Source of the DNA: Planctomycetota bacterium
Lineage (GTDB): Bacteria; Planctomycetota; UBA1135; GCA-002686595
Length of the DNA: 64,000 bases
Direction: 5' to 3'
NCBI GenBank assembly: GCA_016795205.1
Contig: JAEUHZ010000055.1
Location: 1-64,000, forward strand
Shown: positions 27,409 through 36,588 of the stretch, piece by piece
Numbering within the stretch: position 1 is the stretch's first letter
How the letters are laid out: the number at the start of each line of letters is the position of its first letter
Position numbers and translations under genes: made by a program
Notes under the pieces: generated by a model
Database searches by the model: none
Told to the model about the DNA's origin: nothing
Seen by the model: the letters and a program-made list of their open reading frames with translations, nothing else

Positions 27409-28794
27409 GTGGCGCGCGTGGCGTCGGCGGCGCGCTCGGACGGCGGGCTGCGCGGCGCGGACCTCTTCGTGCGCGGCGCGCGCTCCTATCCGCCGGGGCC
27501 GGACGCGTCCGCGCTCGACGTGCGCATCCGGGGCGGCGTGATCGAGGCCGTTGGCGCGGAGCTCGCGTCGGACGGTCTGCCGGTGCTCGAGGCCCACGGG
27601 CTCACGGTCATCCCGGGGCTCGTCGACGTGCACGTCCACTTCCGCGACCCGGGTCTGGAGCACAAGGAGGGCTGGGACCACGGCTCGGCCGGGGCCTTGC
27701 ACGGCGGCGTGACCAGCGTCGTCGAGGTCCAGAACAACCCGCCGCTCTCGACCTCGCGCGAGGCCTTGGAAGCGCGCCTCGTGCACGTGCGTGAGCGCTC
27801 GCGCGTCGACTTCGGCTGCCTCGCGAACCTGCTCCCCGAGTCCGTGCCGGAGCTCGCGGCGATGGCGCCGCTCACGCCAGCCTTCAAGTTGTTCCTGGGC
27901 GGCTCGACCGGGCTGGGCGGCGAGACCGACGACGGCGTCCTGCGCGAGCTGTTCGCGGCGGCGGCGCGCGCCGGCCGCCCGATCGTGGGCCACTGCGAGG
28001 ACGAGGAGCTCTTGCGGGCGGGCAAGCGCGCCTTCCCGGACGCGACGGCCACCGAGCACCACCTCGTGCGCAGCGCCCAAGCCGAGATCGAATCCGTCAG
28101 GAAGAGCATCGCCTGGGTCCAGGAGACCGGCGCGTCGCTGCACGTGTTCCACGTCTCGACGCGCGGCGCGTGCGAGCTGATCGGCGCCGCGCGCCGCCGC
28201 GGGCTCCCGGTCCGCGGCAGCACGGGCCCGCAGTACGTGCTGCTCTCCGCCGAGGACGCTGTGCGCCTGGGCAACCTGATGAAGATCAACCCTTCGATCA
28301 AGACGCGCGACGACAACGCCGGGATCCTGGCCGCGCTGCGCGCGGGCGATGTCGACGCGATCGGGACGGATCACGCGCCCCACCCGCTGACGGAGAAGCA
28401 ACGCGCCTACGCGCACGCGCCCTCGGGGATGCCGAGCGTCGATCTCCTGTGGCCGTTGACCTTCGAACTCGTGCGGCGCGGGCTGCTCGACGCCGCGACG
28501 GCCTTGGCGTCGGTGACCGAGCGCGCCGCGGCTTCGCTCTGGCTGCCGCGCAAGGGCCGGCTGGCTCCGGGCTACGACGGCGACGTCGTGCTGTTCGATC
28601 CAGAGGCCACGCGCCGCGTCGTGGGCGCCGAGCTGCCGTCGCGCTCGAAGTGGTCGGCCTACGAAGGCCTGGAGCTGGCGGGCTTCCCCGCGGTCGTCGT
28701 GCGCCGCGGCGAGATCGCGTTCCAGGGCGGCCAGGTCCTGGTCCAGGCCGGCGGCCGGCCGCTGGACCTCGTGCCGCCGGCTCCGCGGCGCTGA
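27409..28794 (+). CDS. pyrC: Dihydroorotase (class I-like amidohydrolase)
   Basis: A 461-residue metal-dependent amidohydrolase of pyrimidine biosynthesis that cyclises N-carbamoyl-L-aspartate to dihydroorotate. The metal motif is D-V-H-V-H-F-R-D-P-G, the carboxylated lysine is probably in A-F-K-L-F-L-G-G-S-T-G, further histidines lie in I-V-G-H-C-E-D and L-H-V-F-H-V-S-T, and the catalytic Asp is in G-T-D-H-A-P-H. The sequence follows the bacterial PyrC/dihydroorotase group more than allantoinase or hydantoinase, although those remain alternatives. The GTG start lies one base after the phosphatase stop, an unusual pairing of a housekeeping gene with a signalling gene. No other pyr genes are adjacent. 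Confidence 0.85.
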   Translation: MARVASAARSDGGLRGADLFVRGARSYPPGPDASALDVRIRGGVIEAVGAELASDGLPVLEAHGLTVIPGLVDVHVHFRDPGLEHKEGWDHGSAGALHGGVTSVVEVQNNPPLSTSREALEARLVHVRERSRVDFGCLANLLPESVPELAAMAPLTPAFKLFLGGSTGLGGETDDGVLRELFAAAARAGRPIVGHCEDEELLRAGKRAFPDATATEHHLVRSAQAEIESVRKSIAWVQETGASLHVFHVSTRGACELIGAARRRGLPVRGSTGPQYVLLSAEDAVRLGNLMKINPSIKTRDDNAGILAALRAGDVDAIGTDHAPHPLTEKQRAYAHAPSGMPSVDLLWPLTFELVRRGLLDAATALASVTERAAASLWLPRKGRLAPGYDGDVVLFDPEATRRVVGAELPSRSKWSAYEGLELAGFPAVVVRRGEIAFQGGQVLVQAGGRPLDLVPPAPRR

Positions 28795-28802
28795 GGACGG
28801 GG

Positions 28803-29654
28803 ATGGCGGCGCTGCGCGGGCTGGAGCTGTTCCCCGCGGTGCACCTCGCGCCGGGCTTCGCGCTGCGCGCGGCGGCCTTCGCGCGCGCGGTCGGGCGTCG
28901 CGCCGCGGCCTTCGAGACGGCCGGGCGGGCGCGCGCGCTCGCAGCGGGCGACGATCTCCACGGCCTGCGGGCCTACCGTGCGGGCGACGACCCGCGCGCC
29001 ATCGACTGGACGGCCAGCGCCCGCGCCGAGGCGCCGCTGGTGCGCGTGCTGCGCGCCGCGCGCGGCGGGCGCACCGCGATCGTGCTCGATGCGAGCCTGT
29101 CGATGGCCGTGGGGCCGCCCGGGAAGCTCCAGGCCGCGGCGGAGGCGGCGCTGGCCCTGGCCTGCGTCGCGGCGCGGGCCGGCGCGCGCGTGGAGCTCGT
29201 CGTCCTGCCCCAGGGCGACCGCCACGCGCTGGCGCGCGTCGAGCAGTTCCCGGGGCTCGTCGCGCGCCTCGCGGGCCTGGCCGCGCGCGGCGCGCTGACG
29301 CCCGGTCGCGGCACGGTCCCGCGCTGCGACCGCGCCGTGTGGATCGGAGACCTCGCCGGCCTCTCGGCCGAAGAGCTCGCGCGTGCCGCGCCCCGCGGCG
29401 CGGCGTTCGCGGTGCTCCAGGTCCTCGCGCCGCACGAGCTCGCGCCACGCCTCGCCGGGCCCGCGGTGCTCGTCGACCCCGAGAGCGGCGCGTCGCTGGT
29501 CGCGGGCCCCGACGACGTGCCGCGGCACGCGGCGGCGCTCGAGCGACAACGCGTGTCCTTGGCGCGCGCCCTGTCACGGCGGCGGGCGCGCTTCGCGCGC
29601 GCCGCGTCCGACGAGCCGTTCGAGACCGCCTGCACGCGGCTCCTTGGGCCGTGA
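28803..29654 (+). CDS. DUF58 (vWA-like) protein
   Basis: A 283-residue protein of the DUF58 family. The signature G-D-D-L-H-G-L-R-A-Y-R-A-G-D-D-P-R-A-I-D-W is followed by a von Willebrand A-type MIDAS motif D96-A-S-L-S100, intact for metal binding. Members usually act with a MoxR AAA+ ATPase and Bat-type membrane proteins in chaperone-like complexes at the membrane. No MoxR gene is in this window; the partner downstream is the BatA-like protein, whose GTG overlaps this stop by 4 bases. SD-like GAGGACGGGG precedes the ATG, 8 bases after pyrC. Confidence 0.8.
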   Translation: MAALRGLELFPAVHLAPGFALRAAAFARAVGRRAAAFETAGRARALAAGDDLHGLRAYRAGDDPRAIDWTASARAEAPLVRVLRAARGGRTAIVLDASLSMAVGPPGKLQAAAEAALALACVAARAGARVELVVLPQGDRHALARVEQFPGLVARLAGLAARGALTPGRGTVPRCDRAVWIGDLAGLSAEELARAAPRGAAFAVLQVLAPHELAPRLAGPAVLVDPESGASLVAGPDDVPRHAAALERQRVSLARALSRRRARFARAASDEPFETACTRLLGP

Positions 29655-30802
29655 GCGTCCCTCTCGCCGCGGCGGTCCTCGGGATCGTGTTCGAGCGTCC
29701 GCTCGCCCTGGCTCTGGTCGTGCTGCCGCTGGCGTTGCTCGTGCTCGCCGGGCGGCGCGCGACGCGACGCAGCGCGACCGGCGACCTGGAACCATGGCGC
29801 GCCGCGCGCGCCGGCACCGGCGCGCCGCGCACACCGCGCCTCGAGCGCCCGCCGCTCGCGCTGTGGCTCGCGTCCGGGGCGCTGCTCTCCGGCGCGCTGG
29901 CCGTGGCCGGCGCGCGCGCGGCCGAGCCGCGCGCGCGCTGGACCTGCGTCCTCGACACGACGCCCTCGATGGCGCTCGCGCTGGATGGCGCGACGCGCCG
30001 CGAGCGCGCCCGCGCGACCGCGCTCGAGCTCGCCGCGCGCGCCGGCGCCGACGTGTCCTGGACCGAGTCGGACACGGGCTTCGACGCCTGGGACGCGCCC
30101 GGGGTCCTATGGGTCACGGATCGCGTGCCCGAGGAGCTGCCGCGATTCGCCGGGCTGGTGGCCTCGGGCGGCGAGGCCGTGCCGGGGCCCGTGGCGGTCG
30201 CCGGCGCCGACCGCATCGACTGGGATGGCGAGCGCCTGGTCGTCGCGAGCGGCGCAGCGCCGGCGCGCTGCGTCGTCGTCCTGGACGTGGGGGAGGCCAC
30301 CCCGCTCGGCCGCGTGCTGGCGGCGTGGGCCGCGGCCCGCGGGCTCGGGCGCGCGGAGCAGCCTGCGGCTCCCTGCGCGGCGCTCGTGCTCTCCGGGCCG
30401 CGTAGCGCCGCCACGGGGACGGTGCGCGCCGGACGCGACGGCTGGAGCGCGAGCGGAGAGCTGCACGGCGCCGTGCAGCTCGAGGGCGCCACCGGCCTCG
30501 TGCCCTGGATCGCGCACGAGGAACTCGTGCTCGTGGCGGCGACCACGGGCCACGTCGCGACGGCCTGGTTGCCGGGCGAGCCCGACGATCCGGCCGCCTT
30601 CGCCGTTTCCTGGGCGCGGCTCCTCGACGCGCACGTCCGGCCCCCGCCGGGGGTCGTGCCGCTCGACGAGCGCCGCGCGGCTGGTGCCGCGGTCGCGTTC
30701 CCACCGCGCGCCCAGACCGCGCCGGGCGCGCGCCGCGCGGACGCGCTGCTCGGCGCGTTGGCGGCCGCGCTGGCCCTGGCCGCGATCCTCGCGCGGCGCT
30801 GA
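29651..30802 (+). CDS. BatA-like membrane protein
   Basis: A 383-residue protein with two N-terminal membrane helices (about 5-33 and 72-91), a large domain, and a C-terminal hydrophobic helix (L-L-G-A-L-A-A-A-L-A-L-A-A-I-L). The topology matches BatA/DUF1550-type partners of DUF58 proteins. The putative vWA MIDAS reads D102-T-T-P-S106, with threonine in place of the first serine, and later vWA elements are weak, so metal binding is uncertain. Translationally coupled to the DUF58 gene by a GTGA overlap. Function beyond membership of a MoxR/Bat-type complex cannot be inferred. Confidence 0.6.
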   Translation: MSVPLAAAVLGIVFERPLALALVVLPLALLVLAGRRATRRSATGDLEPWRAARAGTGAPRTPRLERPPLALWLASGALLSGALAVAGARAAEPRARWTCVLDTTPSMALALDGATRRERARATALELAARAGADVSWTESDTGFDAWDAPGVLWVTDRVPEELPRFAGLVASGGEAVPGPVAVAGADRIDWDGERLVVASGAAPARCVVVLDVGEATPLGRVLAAWAAARGLGRAEQPAAPCAALVLSGPRSAATGTVRAGRDGWSASGELHGAVQLEGATGLVPWIAHEELVLVAATTGHVATAWLPGEPDDPAAFAVSWARLLDAHVRPPPGVVPLDERRAAGAAVAFPPRAQTAPGARRADALLGALAAALALAAILARR

Positions 30803-30867
30803 GCTCGCGCGCGGATTCAGGGCCGCGGCGTGGACGCGCGCGCCCGGTTCGGGTGAGGATCCCAGGC

Positions 30868-31305
30868 ATGCGAACCGACTGCTGGCCGTGTTCCGTGCCG
30901 GGCTTCGTGCTGAGTCTGGCCCTGGCCGTGTGCTGCTCCGTGTCCTGCGCCGCGCCGTCCGTGCACCACGAGGCGCGCGGCGCGCTGGGGCCCTATTCGG
31001 CGCTCGTGGAGGCCGGCGAGCTCGTGTTCGTCGCGGGCCGTATCGGCGCGACCGAGGCCGACTTCGAGACCGAGGTCGAGACGACGCTCGGCGCCGTCGA
31101 GGTCGAGCTGGCGCGCGCCGGGCTCACGCTGGCCGACGTCGTGCAGGCGACCTGCTACCTGAGCGACATCGGGCTCTACGAGCGCTTCAACGCGGTCTAT
31201 GCCGCGCGTGTGCCGCGCCCTTGGCCGGCGCGGGCCGTGGTCGGCGTGTCCGGCCTGCCGGCGGGCGCGCGCGTCGAGATCGTGGCGATCGCCCGCCGCC
31301 GTTGA
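30868..31305 (+). CDS. RidA-family protein with signal peptide / lipobox
   Basis: A 145-residue protein. The C-terminal 110 residues are a complete RidA (YjgF/YER057c/UK114) domain: L-G-P-Y-S-A-L-V-E-A-G, V-F-V-A-G-R-I-G, V-V-Q-A-T-C-Y-L-S-D, and W-P-A-R-A-V-V-G-V-S-G-L-P with the conserved Arg that acts in hydrolysis of imine/enamine intermediates. Unusually, it is preceded by a hydrophobic Cys-containing leader (P-G-F-V-L-S-L-A-L-A-V-C-C-S-V-S-C-A-A) resembling a lipoprotein signal, so the domain may be outside the cytoplasm. The ATG at 30868 is favoured by GAGGA at 30855-30859; GTG at 30853 would add five residues. Confidence 0.78.
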   Translation: MRTDCWPCSVPGFVLSLALAVCCSVSCAAPSVHHEARGALGPYSALVEAGELVFVAGRIGATEADFETEVETTLGAVEVELARAGLTLADVVQATCYLSDIGLYERFNAVYAARVPRPWPARAVVGVSGLPAGARVEIVAIARRR

Positions 31306-31309
31306 GCGC

Positions 31310-32326
31310 TCACCGTTCGCCGGAGCGCGGATGGCGCCGACGGAACGCCAGGGCGGCCAGCGCGCCGACGAGCACCGCGAACCACAGCGTGCACAGCCGG
31401 ATCACGAGCGTGGCCGAGGCCGCCGAGGCGCGGGCGGCGTCGAGGGCCAGCCCGCTCGCCAGGTAGCGGCGCGCGAGCAGCGCGCTCATGGACGCCTCCG
31501 TGGGGCCCAGGCCGCCGGGGAACAGGATCAGCACCGCGCCCGCGACGGCCGCCAGGGCGAAGGTGTACGTCGCGAAGGCCAGATCGACGGCGCCCGGCGC
31601 GAAGGCGTCGGCCACCAGCCAGAACCCGACGCACTCCAAGCCCCAGCCGAGCGTCGCCAAGAGCGTGGGGATCCACAGCTCGCGGGGCGCGAGCAGGACC
31701 CGCACGCTCTCCAGCGCGGTGCGCGTCGCGGGCACCCAGCGCGACACGAGCGGCAGCCGCGCCGTGAGCGCCAGCGCGCGCTCTTGGAGGCGCGGCGCGG
31801 CCACGAACACGAGCAGCGCCGCGCAACCGGCCAGGACCGCGCCGAAGATCCAGGCGTGCTCGGGCGAGGTCGAGAGTCCCCCGATCGCGATCAGCACGAG
31901 GAACGCCAGCAGGTCCGTGAAGCGCTCGGCCAAGACGATCGGGGCCGTGACCGACAGTGGCGTGCCGGTCAGGCGGCGCACGAGCCAGGACTTGTAGGCC
32001 TCCCCGAGCTTGCCGGGCGAGACCGTGAAGGCCAGGCCCGCCAGGCTGATCAGGAAGCTCGTGGGCGCGGCGATCCGGATCCCGAGCAACGCGAGGTAGC
32101 GCTGCCAGCGCAGGAAGCGCAGGCCGTAGTTCGCGAACGACAGGGCGCAGGCGAGCAGCGCGATCCCGGGCGGGAAGCGCGCCAGCGCCGCGCCGATGCC
32201 GCGTACGTCGGCCCACAGGGCGAAGAGCGCGACGACGACCAAGCCCAGCGCGGCGCCCAGCGCCAGCGAGCGGCCGAGGCGCTCGTCGCGGGGCGGCGCG
32301 TCGGGGGGCGGGAGCGGCGCGGGCAC
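31310..32326 (-). CDS. Lysylphosphatidylglycerol-synthase-TM-type membrane protein
   Basis: A 338-residue integral membrane protein with about eight helices, matching the LPG_synthase_TM (UPF0104/AglD-like) family. Typical features are the first helix pair, F-L-R-W-Q-R-Y-L, S-P-G-K-L-G-E-A-Y-K-S-W-L-V-R-R, and F-P-G-G-L-G-P-T-E-A-S-M near the C-terminus. Only the flippase/transmembrane part is present; there is no C-terminal aminoacyl-transferase domain. The GTG at 32326 is chosen because GGGAGG lies four bases upstream; an ATG at 32401 would overlap the divergent gene start. A role in moving or modifying a lipid or lipid-linked glycan is likely but unspecific. Confidence 0.8.
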   Translation of the reverse strand: MPAPLPPPDAPPRDERLGRSLALGAALGLVVVALFALWADVRGIGAALARFPPGIALLACALSFANYGLRFLRWQRYLALLGIRIAAPTSFLISLAGLAFTVSPGKLGEAYKSWLVRRLTGTPLSVTAPIVLAERFTDLLAFLVLIAIGGLSTSPEHAWIFGAVLAGCAALLVFVAAPRLQERALALTARLPLVSRWVPATRTALESVRVLLAPRELWIPTLLATLGWGLECVGFWLVADAFAPGAVDLAFATYTFALAAVAGAVLILFPGGLGPTEASMSALLARRYLASGLALDAARASAASATLVIRLCTLWFAVLVGALAALAFRRRHPRSGER

Positions 32327-32399
32327 GGGCCCTCCCTCATCGGCCGGGAGGGTGCCGCGCGTTGAAGGTCGGGACGTGGGCCCGTTACGCTGCGCGTTC

Positions 32400-32966
32400 A
32401 TGCCGGCTCCGGGAGAACTCGACAGCACGCTGCTCGCGCTCGCGGCCGGCTTGGCCGGGCTGGCGGTGGCGCTCCAGGTCCACACGCTGCGCGTGGCACG
32501 CCGACTCGAGCGCCGTCTGGGCGCCGAGGACCGGCTGCGCACGGTCGAGGCCGCGCTGGAGAAGCTCGCCGAGCGCGAGGCGGCCATCGACCTGCGACGC
32601 ACGGAGCACGTGCTGCTCGACGTGCGTGAGGCCGTCGGGAAGCTCGAGGAGCGCCTGCTCTCGATCGCCGAGAGCCGCGCGCGCGCCGCGCTGGAGCGGC
32701 CGGGCGCCGAGCTGGTCGTGGCGCCCGAGGGCACGGCCGCGGCCAGCGTCGTGACGGATCGCATCCTGGCCCGCTTGCTGGCGCTGGGCTACGAGCGCAT
32801 CCGCATCGTGACCGACGGCCCGGACCTGGCGCGCCTGGCGTCCGAGGAGGGCGACGTGATCGTCGAGGCGCGGCGCGACGGCGCGCTGTGCAAGGGCCGC
32901 GTGCGCGTCGCGCAGGGCCTGGTCGGGGCGGTCCTGGTGCAGCCGGCCTACTCCGCGTTCCCCTGA
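32400..32966 (+). CDS. Small membrane-anchored coiled-coil protein, unknown
   Basis: A 188-residue protein. Residues 8-25 are a single membrane helix (L-L-A-L-A-A-G-L-A-G-L-A-V-A-L); residues 30-100 are heptad-like, rich in Leu, Arg and Glu, and likely a coiled coil. The remaining 85 residues form a small alpha/beta domain (V-V-A-P-E-G-T, R-I-R-I-V-T-D-G). I do not recognise the family. It lies 9 bases before asnS in the same direction and is probably co-transcribed with it. A TACGCT box at 32386 could be a -10 element. Confidence 0.6.
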   Translation: MPAPGELDSTLLALAAGLAGLAVALQVHTLRVARRLERRLGAEDRLRTVEAALEKLAEREAAIDLRRTEHVLLDVREAVGKLEERLLSIAESRARAALERPGAELVVAPEGTAAASVVTDRILARLLALGYERIRIVTDGPDLARLASEEGDVIVEARRDGALCKGRVRVAQGLVGAVLVQPAYSAFP

Positions 32967-32975
32967 GACGAATCC

Positions 32976-34277
32976 ATGACCCCCATCGCGACGATCGAGA
33001 AGCTGGCGGACTTCGCGGGACAGCAGGTCACGCTGCGCGGCTGGCTCCACCACAAGAGCTCGAAGGGCAAGCTGCACTTCGTGCAGTTGCGCGACGGCAC
33101 GGGCTACGTCCAGTGCGTGGCCTTCCAGGGCGACGTGCCGCCGGAGCTGTTCGAGGCGCTGGGCCATGCCGGCCAGGAATCGAGCCTGATCCTGACCGGT
33201 GTCGTCAAGGCCGAGCCGCGCGCGCCGGGCGGCTTCGAGATCGGCGTCAAGGGCGGGCGCGTGCTGCAGAAGGTCGAGGGCTTCCCGATCACGCCCAAGG
33301 AGCACGGGCCGGACTTCCTGCTCCAAAACCGCCACCTGTGGCTGCGCAGCAAGCGCCAGTGGGCGATCCTGCGCATCCGGGACGCGGTCATCACCGCCAT
33401 CCGCCGCTTCTACGACGAGCAGGGCTTCGTGTGCGTCGACTCGCCGATCTTCACGCCGGCGGCCTGCGAGGGGACCAGCACGCTGTTCGAGGTCGACTAC
33501 TTCGACGACGCCAAGGCCTACCTGACGCAGTCGGGCCAGCTCTACGCCGAGGCGACGGCCATGGCGTTCGGCAAGGTCTACTGCTTCGGTCCCACGTTCC
33601 GCGCCGAGAAGAGCAAGACGCGCCGGCACCTGACCGAGTTCTGGATGCTCGAGCCGGAGATCGCCTACGCCACGCTCGACGACGTCATGCAGCACGCCGA
33701 GGACTTGCTGTGCTACGTGGTGAAGAGCGTGCTCGAGCGGCGCCGGACTGAGCTGGCGGTCCTCGAGCGCGACGTCGGGAAGCTCGAGGCCATCGTGCCG
33801 CCGTTCCCGCGCCTCTCCTACGACGAGGCGCACGCGATCCTCGAGGAGGCCGCGCCGGGACAACACCGGCACGGCGACGACCTGGGCGCGCCCGACGAGA
33901 CGATCCTCTCGAACAAGTTCGACAAGCCGGTGATGATCCACCGCTATCCGCACGAAGTGAAGGCCTTCTACATGAAGCGCGACCCCGAGGATCCGCGCAA
34001 GGCGCTGTGCGTCGACGTGCTGGGGCCCGAGGGCGTGGGGGAGATCATCGGCGGCAGCCAGCGCGAGGAGGACCTCGACACGCTCCTCGCCCGCATCCGC
34101 GAGCACGGCCTGCCCGAGGAGGCCTTCGGTTGGTACCTCGACTTGCGGCGCTTTGGATCCGTGCCGCACGGGGGCTTCGGGCTCGGGCTGGAGCGCACGG
34201 TGGGTTGGATCTGCGGTCTGGAGCACGTGCGCGAGGCCAGCCCGTTCCCGCGCATGATGTACCGCATCTATCCCTGA
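32976..34277 (+). CDS. asnS: Asparaginyl-tRNA synthetase
   Basis: A 433-residue class IIb aminoacyl-tRNA synthetase. Residues 15-105 form the OB-fold anticodon domain ([15 protein letters not shown]). The catalytic domain shows motif 2 as [15 protein letters not shown] and motif 3 as [25 protein letters not shown] and the mid-region with V-M-I-H-R-Y-P favour AsnRS over AspRS. The insertion and length are normal. The ATG at 32976 follows the coiled-coil gene by 9 bases. The accessory defence region begins 164 bases after the stop. Confidence 0.94.
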   Translation: MTPIATIEKLADFAGQQVTLRGWLHHKSSKGKLHFVQLRDGTGYVQCVAFQGDVPPELFEALGHAGQESSLILTGVVKAEPRAPGGFEIGVKGGRVLQKVEGFPITPKEHGPDFLLQNRHLWLRSKRQWAILRIRDAVITAIRRFYDEQGFVCVDSPIFTPAACEGTSTLFEVDYFDDAKAYLTQSGQLYAEATAMAFGKVYCFGPTFRAEKSKTRRHLTEFWMLEPEIAYATLDDVMQHAEDLLCYVVKSVLERRRTELAVLERDVGKLEAIVPPFPRLSYDEAHAILEEAAPGQHRHGDDLGAPDETILSNKFDKPVMIHRYPHEVKAFYMKRDPEDPRKALCVDVLGPEGVGEIIGGSQREEDLDTLLARIREHGLPEEAFGWYLDLRRFGSVPHGGFGLGLERTVGWICGLEHVREASPFPRMMYRIYP

Positions 34278-34297
34278 CATCTCTGACGCTCCCCACC

Positions 34298-34369
34298 CGT
34301 GTTCCATGCTGCTCACGCCAGCCCCGCCCGTGTGAGGGCAGGAGCGGCGATCGGCAGTCATGGAACGCG
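34298..34369. repeat. Inverted repeat in the asnS-hsdM gap
   Basis: CGTGTTCCATG (34298-34308) and CATGGAACGCG (34359-34369) are inverted copies matching at 10 of 11 positions, 50 bases apart. A second short perfect hairpin, CCAGCG-TGA-CGCTGG, occupies 34400-34414. Together they fill most of the 164-base gap before hsdM. Possible meanings are termination after asnS, an operator for the defence operon, or the left edge of an inserted segment. No matching sequence was found at the right edge after 44944. Confidence 0.4.
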
Positions 34370-34441
34370 TCCGGTGGACTTCTTCCAACGAAGTGCGCTC
34401 CAGCGTGACGCTGGGGCCGATGGCACGATGCTCAACCGATC

Positions 34442-36559
34442 ATGAACCACAGCGAGATCGTCAGCTTCCTCTGGGGCGTTGCGGATCTGATCCGCGACAC
34501 GTTCAAGCGTGGCAAGTACCAGGACGTCATCCTGCCGCTCACCGTCCTGCGTCGCCTCGACTGTGTGCTGGCCGAGAGGAAGGACAAGGTCCTCGCGAAG
34601 CAGGCCGAGCTGAGGACCAAGAGGCTCGAGAACCTCGATCCCCAGTTGCGCAAGGTCGCCGGCTACGCCTTCTACAACACCTCTCGCTACGACTTCGAGA
34701 AGCTCCTCTCCGACGCGCCGCACCTTGCCGCCAACCTGCGCAACTACATCGCGGGCTTCAGCCCCAACATGCGTGAGGTGCTGGAGAAGTTCGACTTCGA
34801 CAACACGCTCAGCAAGCTCGACGAAGCCGGCCTCCTGTTCCAGGTCCTCGAGCGTTTCAAGGGCGTGGATCTGCACCCGGACAAGATCGACAACCCCACG
34901 ATGGGCACGATCTTCGAGGAGCTGCTCCGGAAGTTCAACGAGGCCCTGAACGAGAATCCGGGCGAGCACTTCACGCCGCGCGATGTCGTCCATCTCATGG
35001 TGGACTTGATGCTCGCGGGTGACGAGCGGGACATCCGCGTCAAGAAGGCGATACGCACCGTGTACGACCCCTGCTGCGGTTCGGGCGGCATGCTGATGAT
35101 CACGAAGGAGCACATCACGGTGGGGGTGCGGAAGAACGGCGACCTGTTGCTGCCGGCGATCAACCCGGATGCGGAGATCCACCTCTTTGGCCAGGAGGTG
35201 AATCCCGAAACCTGGGCGGTCTCGAAGTCCGACCTCTTCATGAAGGACCCGACAGGGCGCGACGCCGACCACATCGCCTATGGCAGCACGCTCTCGAACG
35301 ACCGCCACGCCGGTCAGACGTTCGACTACCTGATCGCCAACCCCCCATACGGCAAGGACTGGAAACGGGACGAGGACGCCGTGCAGGCCGAGCACGAGCG
35401 CGGTGCGGCGGGCCGGTTCGCGCCGGGACTGCCGCGCATCAGCGACGGCCAACTCCTCTTCCTGCTCCACATGCTGGCGCATGCCAAGGACCCGAAGGAG
35501 GGCGGCTCACGCATCGCCATCATCATGAACGGCTCGCCGCTGTTCACCGGCGATGCCGGCAGCGGCGAGAGCGAGATTCGTCGATTCATTCTGGAGAACG
35601 ACCTGCTGGAAGCGCTGATCGCGCTCCCCGAGCAGCTCTTCTACAACACGGGTATCGCGACCTACGTGTGGGTCGTGACGAACCGCAAGTCGCCGGCACG
35701 GAAGGGCAAGGTTCAGCTGATCGACGCCACCTCGTTCTGGGTGCCGATGAGGAAGAGCCTTGGCGACAAGCGGCGCGAGATCCCGCTCGAGCGCTCGCAG
35801 GACATTCTGCGGATCCTCGCCGGCTTCAAGGACGGAGAAACGCGGAAGGTGGCGAAGGACGGCAAGGAAGATGACGTCGTCGTCAGCCGCATCTTCCCGA
35901 CCACGCACTTCGGCTTCCGCAAGATCACCGTCGAGCGGCCGCTCCGGCTCAACTTCCAGGCGACACCCGAGCGCATCGCGCGCCTCGAGGAGGAGAAGGG
36001 CTTCCAGGCGCTGGCCCAGTCGAAGAAGAAGGGCGCCGCGGGCGCCAAGGAGCAGGAGGAAGGGCGCTCGCTGCAGGAGGCCATCCGCAAGCTGGTGCGC
36101 GCGCTGCCCGGCACGCTCGTCGAGGACCGCGACGAGTTCGAGCGCCTGCTCGACGCCGGCGGCAAGACTGCCGGGGTGAAGCTGCCGGCGCCCGCGCGCA
36201 AGGCCATCCTGTCCGCACTGTCTGAGCGCGACGAGACCGCCGTCGTCTGCCGTGACAAGGACGGGAACCCCGAGCCGGACCCGGAGTTGCGCGACACGGA
36301 GAGCGTGCCGCTCGCCGAGAGCGTCGAGGCGTTCTTCGAGCGCGAGGTGAAGCCCCACGTCCCAGATGCCTGGATCGACACCTCCAGGCGCGACCCCAGG
36401 GACAACCAGGTCGGCCTCGTCGGCTACGAGATCAACTTCAACCGCTACTTCTACCGCTTCACTCCGCCGCGCCCGCTGGAGGAGATCGAGAGCGAGATCC
36501 GTGGGATTGAGCAGGACATCCTGCGGATGCTGGCAGAGGTCACGGGCGGGCCGGCCTGA
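34442..36559 (+). CDS. hsdM: Type I restriction-modification N6-adenine methyltransferase (HsdM)
   Basis: A 705-residue DNA methyltransferase that methylates adenine in the sequence chosen by HsdS and forms M2S and R2M2S complexes. The N-terminal HsdM_N helical domain covers about 1-150. Motif I for S-adenosylmethionine is D210-P-C-C-G-S-G-G-M and the catalytic motif IV is N300-P-P-Y-G. E-H-F-T-P-R-D-V-V-H-L-M precedes motif I, as is typical. A charged, Lys/Glu-rich stretch around 525-545 and an E-R-E-V-K-P-H-V-P-D-A-W tail also occur in long HsdM proteins. It is the first gene of the accessory operon. A 109-base gap with repeated elements separates it from abiEi. Confidence 0.93.
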   Translation: MNHSEIVSFLWGVADLIRDTFKRGKYQDVILPLTVLRRLDCVLAERKDKVLAKQAELRTKRLENLDPQLRKVAGYAFYNTSRYDFEKLLSDAPHLAANLRNYIAGFSPNMREVLEKFDFDNTLSKLDEAGLLFQVLERFKGVDLHPDKIDNPTMGTIFEELLRKFNEALNENPGEHFTPRDVVHLMVDLMLAGDERDIRVKKAIRTVYDPCCGSGGMLMITKEHITVGVRKNGDLLLPAINPDAEIHLFGQEVNPETWAVSKSDLFMKDPTGRDADHIAYGSTLSNDRHAGQTFDYLIANPPYGKDWKRDEDAVQAEHERGAAGRFAPGLPRISDGQLLFLLHMLAHAKDPKEGGSRIAIIMNGSPLFTGDAGSGESEIRRFILENDLLEALIALPEQLFYNTGIATYVWVVTNRKSPARKGKVQLIDATSFWVPMRKSLGDKRREIPLERSQDILRILAGFKDGETRKVAKDGKEDDVVVSRIFPTTHFGFRKITVERPLRLNFQATPERIARLEEEKGFQALAQSKKKGAAGAKEQEEGRSLQEAIRKLVRALPGTLVEDRDEFERLLDAGGKTAGVKLPAPARKAILSALSERDETAVVCRDKDGNPEPDPELRDTESVPLAESVEAFFEREVKPHVPDAWIDTSRRDPRDNQVGLVGYEINFNRYFYRFTPPRPLEEIESEIRGIEQDILRMLAEVTGGPA

Positions 36560-36588
36560 TCGGCGAAGCGCCCGCATTTGGGCGGGTG

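Noticed and set aside
32327..32764. Longer N-terminus for the LPG-synthase-type membrane protein
   Set aside because: The extra residues are Ser/Arg-rich and antisense to the coiled-coil gene; GTG at 32326 has a GGGAGG ribosome binding site and begins close to the first helix.
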